DNA of 64,000 nt, from contig CAZXGT010000002.1 in the NCBI GenBank assembly GCA_964639935.1, positions 1 through 64,000 of the forward strand, written 5' to 3'. Source of the stretch: CALNYS01 sp964639935 (GTDB lineage Bacteria; Planctomycetota; Phycisphaerae; Phycisphaerales; UBA1924). The notes under the pieces are model-generated. The model had not been told where the DNA came from and ran no database searches. It worked only from the letters and a program-made list of their open reading frames with translations. Shown one piece after another: positions 58,943-64,000 of this stretch (positions are counted from its first letter, which is position 1; the number at the start of each line of letters is the position of its first letter). The position numbers and the translations under genes are program-made.

Positions 58943-58974
58943 ACGCCCGCTCCGGCATCGGGGCGGGCGTTTTT
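58943..58974 (+). terminator. Rho-independent terminator of clpC
   Basis: ACGCCCGC (58943-58950) pairs perfectly with GCGGGCGT (58963-58970), the T-run TTTTT follows at 58970-58974, and the clpC stop is 27 bp upstream. This is the clearest intrinsic terminator in the window and it separates clpC from the convergent ispE. Confidence 0.9.
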
Positions 58975-58982
58975 CGTGCGCC

Positions 58983-59885
58983 TCAGGGGAGCGTGCGCGT
59001 CGCGAGAACGGAGCAACCGGTGAGCTCCGCCTCGACGGCGGCGGCTCTCGCCCTGGCGTCGCCCTCGTTCTCACCGATCGCGAACATGGCGCTGCCGGAG
59101 CCGGTGACGTGGACGGCCGTTCCGGCGATCTGCTCGGCGCGCGAGCGGATCGACGCCAGCACGAACTCCACGCGTTCGGCGGCCGGCGACAGGTCGTTGA
59201 ACAGCCGCTCCGGATCGACCCCGCCTGCGCGCGCCATCGCCGCGACCTCCGGCTCGCGGAAGCCCTCGTGTTCCAGCTCGTCAAAGGCCCGATAGACGGC
59301 GCCGGTCGGGCAGGGGAAGTCCGGAATGACGAGCGCCAGGTGCGCGTCGACGGGCGGCGTGCGTTCGATCGACTCGCCAAGCTCGGTCACCAGCGCCGGC
59401 CGCGGCGGGTCCGCCTCGTCGAGGAAGAACGGCACGTCCGACCCGAGGCCGTGCCCCACGGCCTGAAGCTCCTCGATCGAAAGATCGAGTTCGTACAGCT
59501 CGTTGAGCGCCAGCAGCGCGGCGGCCGCGTCGGAGGAACCGCCTCCGAGCCCGGCGCCGGTGGGGATGCGTTTGGCGATGCGGATCTCGGCGTGGAAGGT
59601 CTCGCCCGTGCGTCGCTCGAGGGCCCGGGCGGCGCGGAAGGCGAGATCCTTCTCGGCGGGCCAGTCGATGGGCGCACGGGCGCCTGGGGGAACGGGCGCG
59701 TCCTCGGCCCACTCGCAGGACCACGGGCGATCGGGCGGGCGGTCGTGAGCGATGACGGCGACGTCGTCGGCGAGGTCGATCGCCGTCATCCACGTGGCGA
59801 TCGGGTGCATGCCGTCCTCGCGCGGCTTGTCCACGGCGAGGGCAAGGTTGATCTTGGCGAAAGCCTGGCGGGTGGTCTCGTGCAT
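58983..59885 (-). CDS. ispE: IspE, 4-diphosphocytidyl-2-C-methylerythritol kinase
   Basis: IspE phosphorylates CDP-ME in the MEP isoprenoid pathway. From the ATG at 59885 it has 300 residues. GHMP-kinase motifs are AKINLALAVDKPREDGMHPI near the start, the ATP-binding IPTGAGLGGGSSDAAAALLA, GLGSDVPFFLDEADPP, and VTGSGSAMFAIGENEGDARA near the end. Length is normal. It follows kdsC by 2 bp. The longer open frame upstream is out-of-frame kdsC sequence. Confidence 0.95.
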   Translation of the reverse strand: MHETTRQAFAKINLALAVDKPREDGMHPIATWMTAIDLADDVAVIAHDRPPDRPWSCEWAEDAPVPPGARAPIDWPAEKDLAFRAARALERRTGETFHAEIRIAKRIPTGAGLGGGSSDAAAALLALNELYELDLSIEELQAVGHGLGSDVPFFLDEADPPRPALVTELGESIERTPPVDAHLALVIPDFPCPTGAVYRAFDELEHEGFREPEVAAMARAGGVDPERLFNDLSPAAERVEFVLASIRSRAEQIAGTAVHVTGSGSAMFAIGENEGDARARAAAVEAELTGCSVLATRTLP

Positions 59886-59887
59886 GA

Positions 59888-60403
59888 TTACCTGCTCGGC
59901 GGGGGCTCGGCGGCGTCGGGGCGCGAGCGGAGGATGAGGTCGGCGAGCTCGCGGAAGGCGCCGCGGCCGCCGGGGGCGGTGAGGATGAGATCGACGGCTT
60001 CGCGGACCTCCGGCCGGGCGTCGGCGGGGCAGGCGGTGAACCCGGCAAGGCGCATGGGCGGGAGGTCGTTGACGTCGTCGCCGATGTAGACGACGGACTC
60101 GGGGTCGGCGCCGAGCTTTCGGCAGAGGTTTCGGAAGCGTTCCTCTTTGGGACCGACGGCGACGTCGACGTGCTCGACGCCGAGCATGTCGGCGCGGCGC
60201 CGGATGACGCCGTCGTCGATTGAAGCCGAGAGCCAGGCCACGGGGACGCCGGCCTTCTGGAGGAGCTTTGTTCCCATGCCGTCGCGCATATCGAAGAAGC
60301 GGATGGCGCCGAGCTCGAAGGGCGCGGGGCCCATGCCGACGCGTCCATCGGTGAGAACGCCGTCGACGTCGGAGACGATCGCGGTGACGTCTTTGAGGTT
60401 CAT
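59888..60403 (-). CDS. kdsC: KdsC, 3-deoxy-D-manno-octulosonate 8-phosphate phosphatase
   Basis: KdsC removes the phosphate from Kdo-8-phosphate for LPS inner-core synthesis. The 171-residue HAD phosphatase has VSDVDGVLTDGRVGM at the start (catalytic Asp pair), RFFDMRDGMGTKLLQKAGVP, VAWLSASIDDGVIRRRADML, and VYIGDDVNDLPPMRLAGFTA. The YrbI-type no-cap architecture and length are typical. I chose the ATG at 60403. It is divergent from the PilZ gene by 91 bp. kdsA/kdsB are not in the window. Confidence 0.92.
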   Translation of the reverse strand: MNLKDVTAIVSDVDGVLTDGRVGMGPAPFELGAIRFFDMRDGMGTKLLQKAGVPVAWLSASIDDGVIRRRADMLGVEHVDVAVGPKEERFRNLCRKLGADPESVVYIGDDVNDLPPMRLAGFTACPADARPEVREAVDLILTAPGGRGAFRELADLILRSRPDAAEPPPSR

Positions 60404-60430
60404 TTCCCGAGAGTAGCGGGCGGGCGAGGG

Positions 60431-60458
60431 TGAAGTGGGCGTCCGGCGTGTCCGATAG
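60431..60458 (+). promoter_or_regulatory. Possible sigma-28-like promoter before the PilZ gene
   Basis: TGAAGTGG (60431-60438), 12 nt, then TCCGATAG (60451-60458) resembles the sigma-28 consensus TAAAGTTT-N11-GCCGATAA, with 5 of 8 and 6 of 8 matches and a spacer one base long. The gene start is 36 nt further. The same TCCGATAG octamer precedes fliM. A second, non-flagellar reading of the site cannot be excluded. Confidence 0.35.
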
Positions 60459-60494
60459 AAGCGTGGAGCCGAGCCTGAACGCTGGAGAGCCGCG

Positions 60495-60887
60495 ATGAGC
60501 CACGACGACCGCCGAGCGTACGACCGGATGCCCCTGGTACGGGGCTGCAAGCTGCTTGATCAGAAGTCGGCGAAGTTCGTGCCGGCGGAATCGACGAACA
60601 TCTCGCAGGGCGGGCTGCTGCTGCGGGTCCCGGCGACGCGGCACTTCCAAGCGGGGGACCGGGTGGAGGTCGCGGTGGGCTGGGGTGAGAAGCCGGTGGC
60701 CGAATCGGTGCAGATGGCGGGCGGCGTGGTGGTCCGCGTGACCACGATGGACCACCTGCATCAGGCGATCGCGGTGAGGTACGACGTGGCCGAGGCGATC
60801 GACGAGCCGGACCTGGCGGCGGGCGAGCAGGTGGACGACGCGGTCGATATCGACGATCCATCGGAAGGCCTGCGGATCGCCGCGTAG
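60495..60887 (+). CDS. PilZ-domain protein (putative c-di-GMP receptor)
   Basis: The 130 residues match a single PilZ domain, which binds cyclic di-GMP. The RxxxR motif is in DRRAYDRMPLVRG (Arg-Ala-Tyr-Asp-Arg), and the second motif (D/N)xSxxG is ESTNISQGGLLLRV. Hydrophobic strands follow (VEVAVGWGEKPV; GGVVVRVTTM; IAVRYDVAEAI) and the tail is acidic. As a stand-alone PilZ protein it may affect motility or the envelope. It is divergent from kdsC and 57 bp before nadA. Confidence 0.85.
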   Translation: MSHDDRRAYDRMPLVRGCKLLDQKSAKFVPAESTNISQGGLLLRVPATRHFQAGDRVEVAVGWGEKPVAESVQMAGGVVVRVTTMDHLHQAIAVRYDVAEAIDEPDLAAGEQVDDAVDIDDPSEGLRIAA

Positions 60888-60944
60888 GGAAGAATCAGCA
60901 GGATATCGCCCCTAGAATGCTCTCCAAGCACGAACGGGGTGATC

Positions 60945-62147
60945 ATGCAGCTGACCTACTGGCAACCTTCGATTCCTGATGAATATGTGCGGGCGAGCGC
61001 GGATGAGCTTCACGAGCGCATCACGGCGCGGCGCGAGGAGCTGGCCCACCGGCTGCTGATCCTCGGGCATCACTACCAGACCGACGAGGTGATCCAGCAC
61101 GCGGACTTCACGGGCGACTCGCTCAAGCTGAGTCAGCTCGCGGCGGACGCGGTGACCGAGCGAGGCGCCGAGTTCGTCGTCTTCTGCGGCGTGCACTTCA
61201 TGGCCGAGAGCGCGGACCTGCTCGGGCCCGAGGGGACGGTCGTCATCCTGCCCGACCTCTCGGCGGGGTGCTCCATGGCGGACATGGCGGACTACGAGGA
61301 CGCCGTCGACGCGTGGGAGACGCTCCACGAGGAGCTTCGAGCGCAGGGGTCGAACGCGCGGATCGTGCCGGTGACGTACGTCAACTCCTCGGCGGCGATC
61401 AAGGCGTTCGTGGGGATGAACGGCGGGGCGTGCTGCACGAGCTCCAACGCGCCGGCGGTCTTTGAGTGGGCGCTGGCGGGCGGGGCGGAGCCGAAGAAGC
61501 CAGGCGAGGAGATCAAGCTGCTGTTCCTGCCCGATCAGCATCTCGGGCGGAACACGGCGGCGGCGCACGGGATCGACACCGCGAAGCACACCGCCCTCTA
61601 CGACCCCAAGCTCGTCCGTCAGGGCAAGATGCTCGGCGGGATGAGCGAGCAGCAGCTCGCGGACGCGAAGGTCATTCTGTGGGCGGGGCACTGCTCGGTT
61701 CACAAGCTGTTTCGGCCGGAGCACTGCGACGAGCTGCGCGAGAACGATCCGGAGCGGACGATTCTGGTGCACCCGGAGTGCTGCAAGGAGGTGGTGGACC
61801 GGTCGGACCTCGCCGGCTCGACGGAGTTCATCATCCGGACGATCGAGGAGGCCGAGCCCGGGAGCAAGTGGGCCGTCGGCACGGAGGTGCATCTGGTGAA
61901 TCGCATTGCGAAGCGAGCGGCGAGCCGGGGGGTGGACGTGAAGATCCTGAGCGACTGCCAGTGCCTGTGCACGACGATGTACCGCATCGACCAGCCGCAC
62001 CTGTGCTGGGTGCTGGACAACCTGGCGAAGGGGAAGGTTGTGAATCAGGTGAGCGTGCACCCGGACGCGCGGAAGCACGCGCTGACGGCGCTCGGGCGGA
62101 TGCTTGATCTGCCGGCGGGGGTGGCGGGGGTCAAGGGAACAGCATGA
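60945..62147 (+). CDS. nadA: NadA, quinolinate synthase
   Basis: NadA condenses iminoaspartate with DHAP to quinolinate using a [4Fe-4S] cluster. I chose the ATG at 60945 (a GTG two codons earlier also exists), giving 400 residues. Family motifs are LILGHHYQTDEVIQHADFTG, LPDLSAGCSMADM, NSSAAIKAFVGMNGGACCTS, LPDQHLGRNTAAAHG, WAGHCSVHKLF and HPECCKEVVDRSD, with the cysteines for cluster binding among them. A Cys-rich segment (SDCQCLCTTMYRIDQPHL) completes the protein. It overlaps the convergent zinc-ribbon gene by 17 bp. Confidence 0.95.
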   Translation: MQLTYWQPSIPDEYVRASADELHERITARREELAHRLLILGHHYQTDEVIQHADFTGDSLKLSQLAADAVTERGAEFVVFCGVHFMAESADLLGPEGTVVILPDLSAGCSMADMADYEDAVDAWETLHEELRAQGSNARIVPVTYVNSSAAIKAFVGMNGGACCTSSNAPAVFEWALAGGAEPKKPGEEIKLLFLPDQHLGRNTAAAHGIDTAKHTALYDPKLVRQGKMLGGMSEQQLADAKVILWAGHCSVHKLFRPEHCDELRENDPERTILVHPECCKEVVDRSDLAGSTEFIIRTIEEAEPGSKWAVGTEVHLVNRIAKRAASRGVDVKILSDCQCLCTTMYRIDQPHLCWVLDNLAKGKVVNQVSVHPDARKHALTALGRMLDLPAGVAGVKGTA

Positions 62148-62607
62148 TGACCGCGATTTCCAGCGGCATGAGCACGCTAAGCCATAGCATTGATATCCAG
62201 AATGGCGCCTGAACGAATAAGAATCTGCGTTGCATGTTCTTCTTTGATCTCACACGTTGTTGGGATAAGTATCCAATGAGACCAGGCAGCACAGCGCACC
62301 CAAAGAGGGGGATAGCGAACCCAACGCCGTTCGGTATGCGCAATGAAATCTCGACGCCCTTGATGAGGAACACCGGACACCCCATGTTCAGCATGGTGAG
62401 CCAAGCGACGCTCCAACGCCCGTCGTGCCACCAGTCCTGACGCCGTAACTCGGCACTGCACTCCGGACAGGCATCACCGGCTACCCCGTAGCAGTCATAG
62501 CCGCATTTGTAACACGGCAGCTTTGCCCGCCCGCGGCGGAACGCGCGGATGCGTCGGGCACGGTTGACGGCCTTTTGCCGCCGCCAGGCTCGGCCGAGGG
62601 GGTTCAT
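62131..62607 (-). CDS. Zinc-ribbon membrane protein of unknown function (paralogue A)
   Basis: The 158-residue product has a basic N-terminus (about 1-28), a zinc ribbon (CYKCGYDCYGVAGDACPEC, about 32-50) and three hydrophobic segments (VAWLTMLNMGCPVFLI; GFAIPLFGCAVLPGLIGYL; APFWISMLWLSVLMPLEIAV). It is clearly paralogous to the gene at 62816-63280, sharing MNPL, RARRIRxFRxG, the ribbon CGYDCY and the WxDGRW motif. The ribbon could bind zinc at the membrane surface. Function is unknown. Codon use and AT content look lower in GC than neighbours, notably in the middle. Confidence 0.8.
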   Translation of the reverse strand: MNPLGRAWRRQKAVNRARRIRAFRRGRAKLPCYKCGYDCYGVAGDACPECSAELRRQDWWHDGRWSVAWLTMLNMGCPVFLIKGVEISLRIPNGVGFAIPLFGCAVLPGLIGYLSQQRVRSKKNMQRRFLFVQAPFWISMLWLSVLMPLEIAVIMLFP

Positions 62608-62636
62608 GCGAAGAGTTTAGGCGATTGATGATCCGG

Positions 62637-62680
62637 CTCCCTCTCCCCTTCCCGAGGGGAGAGGGGTGGGGTGAGGGGAT
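62637..62680. repeat. Palindromic repeat, copy 1
   Basis: CCCTCTCCCC-ttcccg-GGGGAGAGGG-like palindrome followed by a GGGGTGAGGG tail, in the gap between the two zinc-ribbon genes. It is the reverse orientation of copies 2 and 3. The same core (CTCTCCC/GGGAGAG plus a GGGGTGAGGG tail) is a known type of dispersed intergenic repeat in many bacteria. Confidence 0.8.
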
Positions 62681-62755
62681 GTGGATTGGCAACGGGCGTG
62701 CGATGCCACGTGAGGCGTTCCTTGTCGGAGGAGAGAGCGAGAGAGAAAGATGGGG

Positions 62756-62800
62756 AGCCCCCTCACCCCGGCCCTCTCCCCCTGAAGGGGGAGAGGGAGG
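62756..62800. repeat. Palindromic repeat, copy 2
   Basis: CCCTCACCCC followed by GGCCCTCTCCCCCTGAAGGG and a GGAGAGGG arm, in the opposite orientation to copy 1. The strong stem CCCTCTCCCC-ctgaa-GGGGGAGAGGG could also act as a bidirectional terminator next to the stop of the downstream zinc-ribbon gene. Confidence 0.8.
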
Positions 62801-62815
62801 CGGAGAGCCCCGTGT

Positions 62816-63280
62816 CTAGAAGCCGAGTGCGAACAAAATCAGAATCGGAACAAAGGCGATGGCCATCGTTGGGATGCCACGAATTGGCTGGTGGTTGGGC
62901 ACTCGCGTGCGACTGCAGGCGACCATGATCGCCACGATGAGCATGGGATAAAAGGCGATATAGGCCGCCATCGCCGTCATGGACCGCCAGATTTCTGGCG
63001 GGTCGTTCGGGCCGAGAAGGAGCCGGTTCGCGGAGCCGACCAGGCCCGCAAGCGCGGCGACGGCGAAGCCGAGCCACAGCGGCCACCGCCCATCCCGCCA
63101 CCACGGCGCCCCGCGGTCGATCGGCGCGTTGCATTCCGTGCAGCGGTCGCCTTCGAGTTCGTAGCAGTCGTAGCCGCACCTGTAGCAGCCGAGCTTCGGC
63201 TTGCCCTTGCGGAAGCCGCGGATGCGGCGGGCGCGAGACTCGGCCTGATGGCGGCGGAGGTGCTTCCGGAGGGGGTTCAT
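62816..63280 (-). CDS. Zinc-ribbon membrane protein of unknown function (paralogue B)
   Basis: The 154-residue product repeats the layout of paralogue A: basic N-terminus, zinc ribbon (CYRCGYDCYELEGDRCTEC), the WRDGRWPLWLGF motif and three hydrophobic segments (GFAVAALAGLVGSANRLL; MTAMAAYIAFYPMLIVAIMV; IAFVPILILFALGF). The first about 65 residues are most similar to A; the membrane part has diverged. Tandem duplication is the simplest explanation. Function is unknown. Confidence 0.8.
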   Translation of the reverse strand: MNPLRKHLRRHQAESRARRIRGFRKGKPKLGCYRCGYDCYELEGDRCTECNAPIDRGAPWWRDGRWPLWLGFAVAALAGLVGSANRLLLGPNDPPEIWRSMTAMAAYIAFYPMLIVAIMVACSRTRVPNHQPIRGIPTMAIAFVPILILFALGF

Positions 63281-63308
63281 CCCCGGAGTGTAGAGGCGGG
63301 GCGGGAGG

Positions 63309-63347
63309 CCCTCACCCCGGTCCTCTCCCCGGGGGAGAGGGAGCGGG
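63309..63347. repeat. Palindromic repeat, copy 3
   Basis: CCCTCACCCCGGTCCTCTCC followed by CCGGGGGAGAGGGAGCGGG, in the same orientation as copy 2, in the gap between the DEAD-box gene end and paralogue B. It shares the CTCTCCCC/GGGGAGAG stem and the CCTCACCCCGG tail. Confidence 0.8.
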
Positions 63348-63405
63348 AAAAAACGCGGCGCGGGCTTTCGCCGGCGGCGCGTGGGGTGCTGTGCGACTGG
63401 CGGGG

Positions 63406-64000
63406 TCAGTCGGTTTCCTTCGCCTTTTGCTCGGCGTCGCGCATCTGCTTCATGCCGCGGGTGGTGTTGACCTTGCCGCGGATCATTTTGGGCGGGAGCT
63501 TGGTGGGGACGACGCCGCCGGGGAAGCGGGCGTCCGCTTCGGACGCCTTGCGGGGGAGCGAGGGCTGAGACAGGCGGGAGACCGTGTTCTCGGCTCGCTG
63601 CTTCTTCGCCTCGCGCTCGCGGCGCTCCTCGGCGACGGCGGTGGGCGGCTCGCCCGGGTCGAAATCGGGGTACTCCAGACGGGTGATCTCGACGTTGGTG
63701 AGCTGCTCGATCTGGGTGAGCAGGTCGCCCTGGTCGGGGAGCACGAGGGACCAGGCGTGCCCGCGGCGTCCGGCGCGGGCGGTGCGGCCGATGCGGTGGA
63801 CGTAGACCTCGGGATCCTCGGGCACGTCGTAGTTGATGACGTGAGTGATGTCGTCGACGTCAAGGCCTCGTGCGGCGAGATCGGAGGCGACGAGGACGGA
63901 GAGGTCGCCCCCGCGGAGCTTCTTCATCACCGCGTTGCGCTTGCTCTGGGGCATGTCGCCGTGGATGGCCTGGGTGTCGATGCCCTTCTCGCTCAGGTAA
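63406..64000 (-). CDS. DEAD-box RNA helicase, C-terminal part (gene continues beyond window)
   Basis: The reading frame is open from the window end to a stop at 63406. The visible helicase core domain 2 includes IHGDMPQSKRNAVMKKLRGG, motif V SDLAARGLDVDDITHVINYD and motif VI HRIGRTARAGRRGHAWSLVL. A C-terminal extension of about 100 basic/charged residues follows (EERREREAKKQRAENTVSRL; KMIRGKVNTTRGMKQMRDAE). DEAD-box helicases of the RhlE/CsdA type have such tails and act in RNA remodelling. The ATP-binding N-terminal half lies outside the window. Confidence 0.92.
   Translation of the reverse strand, partial: YLSEKGIDTQAIHGDMPQSKRNAVMKKLRGGDLSVLVASDLAARGLDVDDITHVINYDVPEDPEVYVHRIGRTARAGRRGHAWSLVLPDQGDLLTQIEQLTNVEITRLEYPDFDPGEPPTAVAEERREREAKKQRAENTVSRLSQPSLPRKASEADARFPGGVVPTKLPPKMIRGKVNTTRGMKQMRDAEQKAKETD

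Overview
The window is GC-rich, gene-dense chromosomal DNA with no sign of a plasmid, prophage, insertion sequence or CRISPR array. The gene set points to a Gram-negative-type, motile, LPS-making bacterium. It has fliO/P/N/L, motA/B and the hook-basal-body genes, lpxA, lpxK and kdsC, several lipoproteins with clear lipoboxes, a NusA with an acidic tail, and DUF503 between infB and rbfA. Protein style and gene order fit Planctomycetota, most likely class Phycisphaerae. This assignment rests on gene content and recalled family resemblance, not on a search.

Region 1 (1-26,279, all minus strand) is one nearly unbroken co-directional run of about 31 genes. Read in the direction of transcription it starts with a cyclodeaminase-like protein, small zinc-ribbon-type proteins, a lipoprotein, an RDD membrane protein and a large TPR protein. 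It continues with a FlgN-like chaperone, an NtrC-type sensor kinase/regulator pair, and the flagellar cluster flgB-flgC-fliE-fliF-fliG-fliH-fliI-fliJ-motE-like-fliK-flgD-TIGR02530-flgE-flbD-motA-motB-fliL-fliN-fliO-fliP (fliP is cut by the window start). Many neighbours overlap by ATGA, GTGA or TGATG, which implies translational coupling. A good candidate sigma-54 element lies between the regulator and flgB.

Region 2 (26.3-29.4 kb) holds a multi-spanning membrane protein of unknown function, a tRNA-Gly(GCC) with a near-consensus promoter, and dsbD.

Region 3 (29.4-41.5 kb, plus strand) holds fliM, separated from the other switch genes, then the information-processing operon nusA-infB-DUF503-rbfA. 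After it come a degenerate HhH-GPD (endonuclease III-like) protein, a 1,199-residue TPR protein and yebC. nusA has a convincing promoter and a leader of about 340 nt.

Region 4 (41.5-64 kb) is mixed housekeeping on both strands: cheV, a lipoprotein glutathione peroxidase, a two-domain 6-pyruvoyl-tetrahydropterin synthase-like protein, maf, lpxK, an ASCH protein, nadC, an HNH nuclease, purH, a beta-propeller lipoprotein, ribE, lpxA, a PP2C phosphatase, a DUF192 lipoprotein, gluQ, pterin carbinolamine dehydratase, clpC, ispE, kdsC, a PilZ protein and nadA. The right end carries two paralogous zinc-ribbon membrane proteins whose flanks hold three copies of a palindromic repeat, then a truncated DEAD-box helicase.

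No obviously new multi-gene system such as a defence island or biosynthetic cluster is visible. The most unusual items are the HhH-GPD protein that has lost its catalytic lysine and iron-sulphur cysteines, the tandem PTPS fusion, the paralogous zinc-ribbon pair with palindromic repeats, the envelope genes joined to the flagellar run, and the MotE/FlbB-like gene between fliJ and fliK.
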